Assembly (NCBI GenBank): GCA_045592125.1
Contig: JAZNUE010000022.1
Location: 1 to 49,076 of the forward strand
DNA: 49,076 nucleotides
Reading direction: 5' to 3'
Origin: HGM04593 sp045592125
GTDB taxonomy: Bacteria; Bacteroidota; Bacteroidia; Bacteroidales; Bacteroidaceae
Shown here: one piece after another, positions 24,517-32,992 of the stretch
Layout: the number at the start of each line of letters is the position of its first letter
How positions within the stretch are numbered: the stretch's first letter is position 1
Notes under the pieces: model-generated
The model's input: only the letters and a program-made list of their open reading frames with translations
Database searches by the model: none
Told to the model about the DNA's origin: nothing
Position numbers and translations under genes: made by a program

Positions 24517-24548
24517 GGAGGCTGTGACTGTATCACAGTCTCCCTTTT
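24517..24548 (+). terminator. Terminator or attenuator after yajC
   Basis: An 11-bp stem (GGAGGCTGTGA/TCACAGTCTCC with one G-U pair, 24517-24527 with 24533-24543) followed by CTTTT. It sits 18 nt before the ATG of the ybbR-like gene, so it may reduce rather than abolish read-through within the operon. Confidence 0.6.
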
Positions 24549-24565
24549 ACACGAAAAACACGCTT

Positions 24566-25510
24566 ATGCCTGCAACGAAAACAGATAAGGGAAAAGATAT
24601 ATGGGTTTTCCTGGCTTTCCTTTTTGTCTCGTTCTGCTTGTGGCTCATGAAGGTCACAAACGAGAACTTTGAGACAAGCATTCCTGTGGGCATAACCGTC
24701 AGGCACTTGCCCGCCGGGGTAGAGCTCGAGGATGACGATATTGAGATTGAGGTTGGCGTCAGGGCCAAGGGAAGCAAGCTGCTTGCCTACAGGCTGTGGA
24801 AGGAGTGCGGCATAGCTGTCAGCTATTCCGACTTTGCCGACAATGGCGACCTGCTTTCAATGCCTACATCCAAGCTCGCGAATAATGTAGAGGGCTCATT
24901 GCCAGCATTCTTCTCGTTCAAGTATTTTGAGGATGATTCCCTGGTGCTGCGGATAAGGAAAGAGAGCGCTGTACTGCCGGTTCTCTTCACGCCGGTCATA
25001 GTGGCAGGCGATAATGTAGAGTATGGCGGCTATGTGCTCAATGCCGATACAGTGAGAGTTACTGCTCCTCCTGCAATGCTGGCCAGGATGGAGAATGTAC
25101 GTTTTGTTACTGATTCGCTCCTGGCTGTGGCAAAGGACACGCTCCTGCGCTATGAGCTGCCGCAAAGGCGCTATTTCTGCTATGAGCCGGCAGTGCTCAC
25201 GGCAAGGATAAGCGCAGCGCCATATTCGCTTGTAAAGGTGAAGAGGAGGCTGCAGGCCAATGGCTGCGATGAGGGCCTGTACGAACTGCCCGATTCTGTC
25301 ACTGTCTCATGCCTTGTACCGCCAAGCATGGCCTCAAGGATAGGTAGCGGGCATTTTATGCCATATCTCTCTGCTGGCGGGAACGATACATTGTTTGTCA
25401 AGGTTGCCTCAATGCCTCCGTTCGTGAACGAAAGGAGCGTTAAGGCAGAACCGGGGTATGTGCTTGCAAGAAAGAAGAAACCGTTCAGGATATTTGGTAT
25501 TTTCAACTAG
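24566..25510 (+). CDS. YbbR-like (CdaR family) protein
   Basis: The 314-residue protein has an N-terminal membrane anchor (about 9-28, DIWVFLAFLFVSFCLWLMKV) and extracytoplasmic YbbR-like beta repeats (IPVGITVRHLPAGVELEDDDIEIEVGVRAKG; VTAPPAMLARMENVRFVTDSL). In Firmicutes YbbR/CdaR regulates a diadenylate cyclase; in Bacteroidales the role is not established. The ATG at 24566 is used because the longer frame begins with GTG inside the upstream hairpin. The coaE gene follows after 6 nt. Confidence 0.85.
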   Translation: MPATKTDKGKDIWVFLAFLFVSFCLWLMKVTNENFETSIPVGITVRHLPAGVELEDDDIEIEVGVRAKGSKLLAYRLWKECGIAVSYSDFADNGDLLSMPTSKLANNVEGSLPAFFSFKYFEDDSLVLRIRKESAVLPVLFTPVIVAGDNVEYGGYVLNADTVRVTAPPAMLARMENVRFVTDSLLAVAKDTLLRYELPQRRYFCYEPAVLTARISAAPYSLVKVKRRLQANGCDEGLYELPDSVTVSCLVPPSMASRIGSGHFMPYLSAGGNDTLFVKVASMPPFVNERSVKAEPGYVLARKKKPFRIFGIFN

Positions 25511-25516
25511 CAGCTG

Positions 25517-26164
25517 ATGGGAAATTGTATCAGGCTGGCCATTACAGGCGGAATAGGTAGCGGGAAATCTGTGGTGTCGCGCATTCTTGGCGTGATGGGA
25601 GTGCCCGTGTACGACTGCGACAGCAAGGCCAAGGAGATTATGGTTGCCGATGCCTCGATAGTAAAGGGGCTCAAGCGAATGTTCGGCGATTCGTGCTACA
25701 ACAGCGACGGCACGCTCGACAAGGCATTCCTCGCCTCGCGCATATTCACCGACGACAATAACATTGAGCGTGTGAACGGGCTGGTGCACCCGGCAGTGAA
25801 GAAGGATTTCGAGCGATGGGCCTCTTTGCAGGATTGCCCGGTTGTTGCCGTAGAGACTGCAGTGCTGTATGAGTCGGGGCTCATAGAGTCGGTCGACAAG
25901 GTGCTGGTGGTGTGGACCGATAAGGAGACAGCCATACGCCGTACCATGCAGCGCAGCGGAATGAGCCGCAACCAGGTAACCAGCAGAATGCAGAAACAGG
26001 TGTCGTCCGATGAATTGCTGCTGCTCACCGACTATTCTATCTGCAACGACGGCGACACTCCGCTCATCCCCGAGATACTTGAGCTCCTTGGCGCCCTGCA
26101 GGCAGGTTGCCCGCCATCCAGGCAGAGCGCTGCGACGAGGAATCACTGGCTTGTCCGTCACTAG
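25517..26164 (+). CDS. coaE: Dephospho-CoA kinase
   Basis: The 215-residue P-loop kinase phosphorylates dephospho-CoA in the last step of CoA synthesis. GGIGSGKS (11-18) is the Walker A motif. The DCDSKAKE, LVHPAVKKDFERWA and AVETAVLYESGL segments and the lid segment RRTMQRSGMSRNQVTSRMQKQ are typical. The final ~15 residues (PPSRQSAATRNHWLVRH) look unstructured and may be a recent extension. It follows the ybbR-like gene closely. Confidence 0.95.
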   Translation: MGNCIRLAITGGIGSGKSVVSRILGVMGVPVYDCDSKAKEIMVADASIVKGLKRMFGDSCYNSDGTLDKAFLASRIFTDDNNIERVNGLVHPAVKKDFERWASLQDCPVVAVETAVLYESGLIESVDKVLVVWTDKETAIRRTMQRSGMSRNQVTSRMQKQVSSDELLLLTDYSICNDGDTPLIPEILELLGALQAGCPPSRQSAATRNHWLVRH

Positions 26165-26205
26165 GTTGTCCGCTTGCATGGACCTATGAAATTTTGTTAA
26201 CGGAT

Positions 26206-26236
26206 TTTGCCGTGTACGATTGATTTTATATCTTCG
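26206..26236 (+). promoter_or_regulatory. Promoter for DUF5606 gene
   Basis: TTTG (26206-26209), 19 nt, TATCTTCG (26229-26236). The same TATCTTCG -7 variant occurs before the 34573 and pyrG genes. It argues against a start codon at 26207. A GC-rich hairpin (26251-26268) lies in the leader. Confidence 0.7.
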
Positions 26237-26311
26237 CACAAGCATTTTCATGCGGCGCAGGCGCCGCAGGCATTTATAGAAACTATTACTAAATTATCTC
26301 ATTTTAATCTT

Positions 26312-26734
26312 ATGTTTGAAAGAATTTTGACTATCTCGGGCAAACCCGGATTGTACAAGCTGCTGTCACAGGGACGTAATATGTTTATAGTGGAGTCGGT
26401 TGACGCAGCAAAGAAACGCCAGCCTGTATATAACAGCGACAAGGTAGTGATGCTTGATGATATCGCGATATACACCGATACCGAGGAGGTGCCTTTGCGC
26501 GAAGTCTTCGCAAAGATACTAGAGAAGGAGAATGGCGCGCTGCCGTTCGATATCAAGATGGCTACTCCCGAGGAACTTGTAGAGTACTTCGAGTCTGTTA
26601 TGCCCGACTATGACAGGGAGAGGGTATATCTCACACACATAAAGAAGATTTACGCATGGTACAACATCCTAGTCGCAAACGGCATACAGGACTTTGCCGC
26701 TAAAGAGGAAGAGGGCGAGGCTGTTGCCGAATAA
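26312..26734 (+). CDS. DUF5606 family protein
   Basis: The 140-residue cytoplasmic protein begins MFERILTISGKPGLYKLLSQGRNMFIVESVD and has LPFDIKMATPEELVEYFESVMPDYDRERVYLTHIKKIYAWYNILV, a strongly conserved Bacteroidetes family. The C-terminus is acidic. Function unknown; its usual place beside coaE is kept. The start follows from the promoter position and family alignment. Confidence 0.88.
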   Translation: MFERILTISGKPGLYKLLSQGRNMFIVESVDAAKKRQPVYNSDKVVMLDDIAIYTDTEEVPLREVFAKILEKENGALPFDIKMATPEELVEYFESVMPDYDRERVYLTHIKKIYAWYNILVANGIQDFAAKEEEGEAVAE

Positions 26735-26748
26735 TAATGTTTTAAGGC

Positions 26749-27474
26749 ATGAAAAGGATTCTATTACTATTGGCTGTTGCTTTTGCCATTACAGCAAGCA
26801 GCAATGCACAGGGGCTTGACGCCCTTTTTGGAAAACTCAAGCAGAAGGCTGCGGAGAACCAGCAGAAGAATAACGAGCAAGGCGATACCGTTTCATCGGG
26901 TGGTGGCCTGCAGAGCCTGCTGGGCGGTGTAGTTAACACATTTGTAGGCGGCAAGGCCTTGACAGTGAAGGACCTTGTTGGCTCATGGGGCTACAAGGGC
27001 GCCTCGTGCAAGCTCGAGAGTGATGACATGCTTGCCGAAGTTGGCGCTACGCTTGTTACAGCAAAGGTTGAGGAAAAGCTCAACGAGACACTGCTTAAGG
27101 TGGGAGTGACCGAGGGCAAGGCAACTGTGGAGTTCGGTGAGGAAGGCGTGTGCACAGTAAGCGTAGGCGGCAAGCCATTCCAGGGTACATATGCAATTGG
27201 CGAGGACGGCAAGAGCATACAGTTCTCTTTCCTCATGGGGCAGATAAGCCTAGGCTCGGCAGTAGAGTACAGGGGAAAAGAGATGAATGTTACATTTGAC
27301 GCCGACAGAGTGCTTGCTATTGTAAAGAACCTGAGCGCGGCAGCCTCCCAGTATGCCACAACAGGCACAGGCCAGCAGACACAGCTCTCGCAGGCAATGG
27401 CGCTTGTGTCAACACTCGGAACGCTGCTTGAGGGCTACAACGGCATGAGGCTGGGTGTTAGGCTTGCGAAATAA
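26749..27474 (+). CDS. DUF4923 family secreted protein
   Basis: The 241-residue protein has a signal peptide (about 1-20, ending SSNAQ), a Gln/Asn/Gly-rich linker, and a lipocalin-like domain. Segments include LTVKDLVGSWGYKGASCKLESDDMLAEVGATLVTAKVEEKL and GTYAIGEDGKSIQFSFLMGQI. This is the DUF4923 layout found in gut Bacteroidales; function unknown. It is 14 nt after the DUF5606 gene and probably co-transcribed. A strong hairpin follows (27604-27647). Confidence 0.82.
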   Translation: MKRILLLLAVAFAITASSNAQGLDALFGKLKQKAAENQQKNNEQGDTVSSGGGLQSLLGGVVNTFVGGKALTVKDLVGSWGYKGASCKLESDDMLAEVGATLVTAKVEEKLNETLLKVGVTEGKATVEFGEEGVCTVSVGGKPFQGTYAIGEDGKSIQFSFLMGQISLGSAVEYRGKEMNVTFDADRVLAIVKNLSAAASQYATTGTGQQTQLSQAMALVSTLGTLLEGYNGMRLGVRLAK

Positions 27475-27603
27475 TCTCCTTGATATCCGTTGCATTCTTT
27501 TTGCAGGTTGGAGATGCCTGGTCGCTTCGCTCAGCCGGAACCGTAGGCCGCTGCGCGTTTGTCATTGCCTCTGGCCCTGCGGGCAACAGGAAACACTTTA
27601 AGT

Positions 27604-27647
27604 AAAGACTAAAGGGACTGTGTAGCGACACAGTCCCTTTAGTCTTT
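27604..27647. terminator. Bidirectional terminator
   Basis: A perfect 20-bp stem (27604-27623 with 27628-27647; core GGGACTGTGT/ACACAGTCCC) with a 4-nt loop AGCG lies between the convergent DUF4923 gene and the symporter gene. The AAAG/CTTT ends give short T-runs on both strands. Confidence 0.8.
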
Positions 27648-27671
27648 AAAGAATTGGTAATATACAATCCC

Positions 27672-30173
27672 TTATCTGTTGCCCTTGAAGTACGTACCTA
27701 TCGAGAGCAGCCATGCCGTTACAATGCTCACGGCCATGCCAGTGGCACCGAAGAGCAGGAAGTTGGCGTCGGTGTACCCGTTCATGAGGAATACAACGGC
27801 CTCGCCAGCGATGAAGCCTATAAGCGCAGCATTGCCCTTGACGCGTTTCATGAATACAGCGATGAAGAACAGCCCTCCTAGGCCGCTGGTTAGCAGTCCT
27901 AGGGCCTCGTTGAAGAAGTCAAGGAACGACTGTATGTCCCATGTGGCCATGAACAGTGCAAGCAGCAGCCCGACCATGCCGCTCACAACGGAGGCCCAGC
28001 GGGCTACTGTAACGAGCTGGGAGTCGGACGAGGAAGTGCGGAAGCGTTTCCAGAAGTCGATAGAGAATGCTGCTGCCACACTGTTGATGTTGCTCGATAT
28101 TGTACTCATAGTAGCAGCGAAGATGGCTGCGATGAGCGCGCCGGCAACACCGGCAGGCATCTGGCTCATCATGAAGAACGGGAAAATAGCGTCGGACTGT
28201 CCCATGGTGACATCAAGCTCGGCGGGGTGGGTCTTGTAGAACGTGTAGAGGCCGGTTCCAATCATGTAGAAGGCTACCGATACGAACACGCTCATCAGGC
28301 CATTCACCAGAATGCCTCGGCCGGCCGACTTCTCGTCGGGGGTGGTGAGGTAGCGCTGGATGACTGTCTGGTCCGATGTATATGATATAAGGTTATTGGC
28401 CAGGCCGCCGAGTATTATTACCCACCATGTGGCCTGCGACCAGGAACTGCTCAGGTCGAACAGCCGCAGCTTGTCGTTCTCCAAGGCAATCTCTATGCAG
28501 CCGCTAATTCCGCCCTCGGTGCCTACGGCCAGGTATATTACTGCAAAGATGGCTCCGAATACGAGTATCAGTCCCTGCACCACATCGCCCCAGATAACCG
28601 CCTCAACACCGCCCATAGTGCAGTATATTATGGTGACAAGGCCCATGAGCACTATGCACAGGTATATGTCTATGCCAGTGACAGCAGTGAGTGCCAGTGA
28701 CGGCAGGTAGAGCACTATGGCCATGCGCACAATCATGAATATGCAGAAGAGCGTGGAGGCCAGCATGCGGGTGAAGAGGTTGAAGCGCACCTCCAGTATC
28801 TCATAGGCGCTGGTAACGTTAAGCTTGCGGAAGTAAGGGAGGTAATACTTTATAACCGGGAAACTGACAAGCAGTATCATCCACAGCATGGGGTAGTAGG
28901 TCCAGTCGGTGCTGTATGCCTTTGCCGGGATTGTCATGTAGGTTATGGCAGAGAGCATGGTGGCATATATGCTAATGCCTGCAGCCCACCATGGTATGCG
29001 GCCGCCTCCTTTGAAGAAGTCGTCGGCGCCATTCTCCTTGCGCATGAAGTATATTCCCATGCCGAGCATGCCCACAAGGTAGAGGACCAGGACGGTCCAG
29101 TTGAGCCAGCCGAAGTCCTTGTCATTGGTTACTTCTACATGTGTAACATCGGCACTGCGCACTCCTGGCATCAGTTCTCCTCCGCTGTAGCTCCAGCCTT
29201 TGCCTCCTTCCATAGGAGTAAGGCAGGCGCCTGCGCGGGCCAAGAGGCTGTTGCCTGGCAGTAGTCCCCAGGAACCGGTAATGGTGTGGTATGTCAGCAC
29301 GTCTTCACGGAAACGGTACCATTCGGGCGCATGGCGCAGGTACATGCTGTCCTGCTGCCCTGTGATTGCGCTCAGGAATATGTCGTGGTCAACACCGCCG
29401 AAGAACAGGACGTGGCTGTAGCCTACGGCGCTGCAGGTGCTGCCTACTATTGCTTGCGGCTGCAGTGCAGTCCCGGCTTTTTTAGCAAATGCCGGTGGGG
29501 TGCGTTCCCATTCTGCAGGCTTTACGCTGCCTTTCTTCAGCTCCGCGATTGGCGCATATATGCCGTCGGTGTGTACTATGGCCTCCTGTCCTTCAGCCTT
29601 GGGCTGGTATCCGCCAAAAAGGAACAGTGAATATCCGGAACTGGTGTTCTGTACCGCCATGCATGGCTGCAGGCGACAGGCGTCGGGTATAGTGCCGGCA
29701 ACGCTCCATGCCTTGCCTTCGCCTGGGAAGGGCAGGGCATATACCTTGGTGTTGGGTACACCGTCCGTTTGTCCTCCCGCAGCCCATATCATGCCGTTAT
29801 GGTAGGTGGCGGCAAAGTTGTCCAGCGCTTCAGGCAATGGGGCGATTCTTGTAACTGCGCTGTCCGACGCGTTGATGAATACGCATTCGCTCAGTGACGC
29901 GGTAGCGTCCATTCCGCCCAGGTATACAGCCCCTCCAGGCACCTGCACGCTTGCTCCATAGGCTCTGGGATAGTATACCTTCTGTCCGCCGTCGGCACAT
30001 GGCACGTCGGGGAAATTACATCCTCCGTAGGTTGCCAGGCCGCCTTTTATCCAGCCTGCATAGTGTCCCGAAACGGCATTGCCCATAGGCGCCGCCGGCG
30101 ATACCGAGACCTTGTTCTGCGCCATGCCGAGCATGGAGCAGATTATTAACGAAAGGAAAATATGTTTTCTCAT
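27672..30173 (-). CDS. NanM-like kelch mutarotase fused to SSS sialic acid symporter
   Basis: The 833-residue protein has a signal peptide (about 1-19). A periplasmic kelch beta-propeller (about 20-345) carries segments such as SLFLFGGYQPKAEGQEAIVHTDGIY and VGYSHVLFFGGVDHD, as in the cyclically permuted sialate mutarotase family (TIGR03548). About 13 membrane helices of a sodium:solute symporter follow from about residue 360 (WTVLVLYLVGMLGMGIYF; GGRIPWWAAGISIYATMLSAITY). The fusion would convert alpha- to beta-sialic acid at the membrane and import it with sodium. It is the last gene of the operon after nanA and the epimerase (42-nt gap). The junction shows no stop or frameshift. Confidence 0.9.
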   Translation of the reverse strand: MRKHIFLSLIICSMLGMAQNKVSVSPAAPMGNAVSGHYAGWIKGGLATYGGCNFPDVPCADGGQKVYYPRAYGASVQVPGGAVYLGGMDATASLSECVFINASDSAVTRIAPLPEALDNFAATYHNGMIWAAGGQTDGVPNTKVYALPFPGEGKAWSVAGTIPDACRLQPCMAVQNTSSGYSLFLFGGYQPKAEGQEAIVHTDGIYAPIAELKKGSVKPAEWERTPPAFAKKAGTALQPQAIVGSTCSAVGYSHVLFFGGVDHDIFLSAITGQQDSMYLRHAPEWYRFREDVLTYHTITGSWGLLPGNSLLARAGACLTPMEGGKGWSYSGGELMPGVRSADVTHVEVTNDKDFGWLNWTVLVLYLVGMLGMGIYFMRKENGADDFFKGGGRIPWWAAGISIYATMLSAITYMTIPAKAYSTDWTYYPMLWMILLVSFPVIKYYLPYFRKLNVTSAYEILEVRFNLFTRMLASTLFCIFMIVRMAIVLYLPSLALTAVTGIDIYLCIVLMGLVTIIYCTMGGVEAVIWGDVVQGLILVFGAIFAVIYLAVGTEGGISGCIEIALENDKLRLFDLSSSWSQATWWVIILGGLANNLISYTSDQTVIQRYLTTPDEKSAGRGILVNGLMSVFVSVAFYMIGTGLYTFYKTHPAELDVTMGQSDAIFPFFMMSQMPAGVAGALIAAIFAATMSTISSNINSVAAAFSIDFWKRFRTSSSDSQLVTVARWASVVSGMVGLLLALFMATWDIQSFLDFFNEALGLLTSGLGGLFFIAVFMKRVKGNAALIGFIAGEAVVFLMNGYTDANFLLFGATGMAVSIVTAWLLSIGTYFKGNR

Positions 30174-30215
30174 GAATAGATTCTTGGTGTGTTGTAAGCT
30201 TTTGCTGCCAGGTCC

Positions 30216-31391
30216 TTACTTTGCCAGCTCCTTGCATAGCTCATAGGACTTTATCATCATTCTCGGTATGTGGAAAGGCCCTTTGAAGATGTTGCCCTTT
30301 GCAGGCTGGGCCACTGTGCCGTCGCGGTGCAGGTAACCGTACCATTCGCCGTGCTCCTCATCGGGGAAATGAGCATATGTCCACTCGCTTATCTGCTTGT
30401 GCCAGATGAGGTACTTGTCATCGCCTGTTGCCTCATAGGCGTAGAGCGTAGCGATTATTGCCTCGGTCTGCGGCCACCAGAACTTCATGTCCTGCGAGTA
30501 GTCCTGCGGAGGCAGGCCACGGCAGTCGCGGAAGTTTATTATGCCGCCGTACTGCTTGTCCCAGCCCCATTCCCACGACCAGTCAAGAATTTGCAGCGCC
30601 TGTGCTGTAATCTCCTTGTCCCAACCGCGGTTCTTTGCCTCCTCGAGCAGGAACCATGCGGTCTCAATGCAGTGTCCAGGGTTGATGACACGCCCGTTCA
30701 GGGTGTCGATAAACTCACCGTTAGGGCCAACCGTCTCAAGCAGCGCCTTGAACTCGGGCTTCATGAAGTCCTTGAGCGAGGCGATTGACTCGTCTATCTG
30801 CTGGTCGAGTACCGGGTCGCTTATTACGTTGCGTATGCGCGAGGCCGTGTTTATCAGAATCATTACAAGCGAATGGCCCTTTGCTTCCAGCGCAGGCAGG
30901 TATTTAGGTTCCATGTAGCCAGGTGTGGCAACGAACTTGCGTATGTCCTTGAATAGCCTGAGTGCCTTCTCGGCATATGCCATGTCACCGCTGGCCTTTG
31001 CATACTCGGCCATGGCGATTGCCGCAAAGCTCTCCGAGAATACATAGCGGCGCTTGCGCAGCGGTGTGCCGTCGGCCTTTACCTCAAAGTACATCCTGCC
31101 GTCACTGTCAAAGCAGTGCGCCTCAATGAAATCAATTGTGCTCTTTGCTGCTGCCAGCCACTCGGGGTTCTTTTCAATGGTGTTGTATGCGAAACTGCAT
31201 ACAAAGGCGAAGCGTCCCTGGAACCACACCGATTTTGTGCTGTCCATTAGCGAACCGTCACGGTCGAGGCATGTGTACACGCCGCCGTTCACGCGGTCGA
31301 GCCCATTCTTTAGCCAGAATGGCATTATGTCGTTTACAAGGCCGTCGCGGTACTTCTGCGACCAGCCTTCGAGATATTCTTTCCAGTTCAT
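30216..31391 (-). CDS. AGE family N-acylglucosamine 2-epimerase
   Basis: The 391-residue alpha/alpha-barrel protein has GGVYTCLDRDGSLMDSTKSVWFQGR, RRYVFSESFAAIAMAEYAK, NPGHCIETAWFLLEEA and KGPFHIPRMM. These include the His and Arg/Glu residues expected around the AGE active site. It would interconvert ManNAc and GlcNAc, replacing the NanE step of the E. coli pathway. It lies between nanA and the symporter fusion, which supports this over other AGE substrates such as cellobiose. Confidence 0.92.
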   Translation of the reverse strand: MNWKEYLEGWSQKYRDGLVNDIMPFWLKNGLDRVNGGVYTCLDRDGSLMDSTKSVWFQGRFAFVCSFAYNTIEKNPEWLAAAKSTIDFIEAHCFDSDGRMYFEVKADGTPLRKRRYVFSESFAAIAMAEYAKASGDMAYAEKALRLFKDIRKFVATPGYMEPKYLPALEAKGHSLVMILINTASRIRNVISDPVLDQQIDESIASLKDFMKPEFKALLETVGPNGEFIDTLNGRVINPGHCIETAWFLLEEAKNRGWDKEITAQALQILDWSWEWGWDKQYGGIINFRDCRGLPPQDYSQDMKFWWPQTEAIIATLYAYEATGDDKYLIWHKQISEWTYAHFPDEEHGEWYGYLHRDGTVAQPAKGNIFKGPFHIPRMMIKSYELCKELAK

Positions 31392-31443
31392 AGTAATTCA
31401 AATAGGGTCCTTAAGGCCTCTAAGGCCTTTATTGGTGTTTTTA

Positions 31444-32361
31444 TCAGAATTTATTGCAACGTTCAAAGAAATTGATTGCCTCTAGTTCCTTGCGCATGGC
31501 AGCCTCCTCTTCGTCGGTCATGTTCTGGAATGGAGTGCGGTTCTTGCCAAGGTCAAGGCCAATGAGCTTCATTATGCGCTTTCCGCCTACGATGTTCCCG
31601 CGGTAGTGGCATATGACATTGATAACCTCCTGCGAGAAGTCCTGCAGCTCGCGTGCCTTCTCAATGTCGCCCGCGTTCCATGCGTCTATAATGCCTGCCA
31701 GGTTGCAGCCGTTGTAGTTGGTTGTCCCGCCAATGCCGCCCTGTGCGCCGCCCATTGCAAGGCAAGGAAGTATTGTCTCGTCCTGTCCGTGCAGCATGTC
31801 GAACTTGCCGTTCTTGTAGAGGCGGCACTGGTTATACTCATACAGGCTCTCGAACGTGTACTTTATGCCGGCAAAGTTGGGAATGCGGCCGTCAACGGCC
31901 TCAAGGAACTTTACCATTGGAAGGTATGCGCCGTTGAATGCGGGGATGTGGTAGAAGTAGAACGGCAGTTCCGGGGCGGCCGAGGCAATCTCCTCGCAGT
32001 ACTTCACAAGTTCCTCAACGCGCCCCACCTTGGGGAACGGAGGTGCCATGGCGCCAATGCCGAAGACACCCATCTTCTGTGCATGCTCGGCCATGCGGCG
32101 GCTCGACTTTACGCAGGTGCTGCCCACATGCACTATAATCCTGAAGCCTTCGGGTGCTGCGGCAACCCATGCCTCGGTGAGCTTCATGCGCTCCTCCTCG
32201 GTGAGCATGTAGCCCTCGCCCGATGAACCGTTAATGAACACGCCCTTCATGCCGTTCTTGGCAAGCATGCGGGCGTATGCAGGGATTGGCTCGTAATTTA
32301 CTTCTCCATTCTCGTAGAAGGGGGTAAACGGAGCGTCGATAAGTCCGATAATCTTTTCCAT
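31444..32361 (-). CDS. nanA: N-acetylneuraminate lyase
   Basis: The 305-residue TIM-barrel aldolase of the DHDPS/NAL family has GVFINGSSGEGYMLTEEER (substrate carboxylate loop), the Tyr in FYFYHIPAFNG (about residue 137) and the Schiff-base Lys in FAGIKYT (about 166). It cleaves Neu5Ac to ManNAc and pyruvate. The lengths and the adjacent epimerase and transporter make NanA much more likely than dihydrodipicolinate synthase. It is the first gene of the minus-strand operon. I see only a weak promoter upstream. Confidence 0.94.
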   Translation of the reverse strand: MEKIIGLIDAPFTPFYENGEVNYEPIPAYARMLAKNGMKGVFINGSSGEGYMLTEEERMKLTEAWVAAAPEGFRIIVHVGSTCVKSSRRMAEHAQKMGVFGIGAMAPPFPKVGRVEELVKYCEEIASAAPELPFYFYHIPAFNGAYLPMVKFLEAVDGRIPNFAGIKYTFESLYEYNQCRLYKNGKFDMLHGQDETILPCLAMGGAQGGIGGTTNYNGCNLAGIIDAWNAGDIEKARELQDFSQEVINVICHYRGNIVGGKRIMKLIGLDLGKNRTPFQNMTDEEEAAMRKELEAINFFERCNKF

Positions 32362-32647
32362 AATCTGTAGCTATAAGTTTTAATATGTGTTCCTCAAGGA
32401 ATATTATTAACTACAAAAAAAGGAAAAAATATCCTAAAGAGCAAATTTGCCGCTTTTTTTCGCATGCTCCCGCCGCACTTTGTGCGACCATCCCGCTGGT
32501 GCGGCAAGCGGCCTGGCTTTCTATAGGGCAGAGCAGGAGTTCCTTGCCAAGGATACGGCGGGGCAAGAAAATGTCAATATAATCCAATCCAGCAGCTAAA
32601 AAAGGAGTGTCCTCCTTGAGCTCCTGCTCCTGGTCCTGTAAGCCTCG

Positions 32648-32992
32648 CTAGCAGTAGTATTTCCTGCGGTTGTTGTTATAGAGCAGTACAGCGCGCAGGA
32701 ACGGGCACTCCTTGAGCTCGGCAAGGTCGTACTCGTCGTCGTCATATACGTAGCTGCCGCTGTCGCGGCTATAGTCTTCGTACGGTTCTTCGTCAACGGT
32801 GCCAGGCTCATCGTCAAAGTCATCGTTGTACTCATCCTCGTCAGCTTCCTTCGCCCTTATCTGCCTTGTCTGCCTGCGCGGGAACGGGTCTATTCCCAAC
32901 AGCAGCAGTTTCTCTGCCGGGCAGAGAGTGTCGTCATCCTCACGCGCTAGCGCTGTGAGGTGCCTGATTAAATCTTCGGGTAACATCATCAT
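32648..32992 (-). CDS. Acidic hypothetical protein
   Basis: The 114-residue protein has a Leu-rich N-terminal helix (MMMLPEDLIRHLTALAR), then a very acidic Asp/Glu/Tyr-rich middle (EDEYNDDFDDEPG; YVYDDDEYD), and an ending NNNRRKYYC. I do not recognise a family. Its ATG overlaps the malic enzyme stop (TAATG), which suggests coupling. The composition could also reflect low-complexity chance coding, so it is held at moderate confidence. Confidence 0.5.
   Translation of the reverse strand: MMMLPEDLIRHLTALAREDDDTLCPAEKLLLLGIDPFPRRQTRQIRAKEADEDEYNDDFDDEPGTVDEEPYEDYSRDSGSYVYDDDEYDLAELKECPFLRAVLLYNNNRRKYYC

Noticed and set aside
32385..32582. 65-codon plus-strand frame upstream of the nan operon
   Set aside because: Lys/Arg-rich low-complexity translation, divergent to nanA, no motif and no promoter. 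It is probably untranslated.
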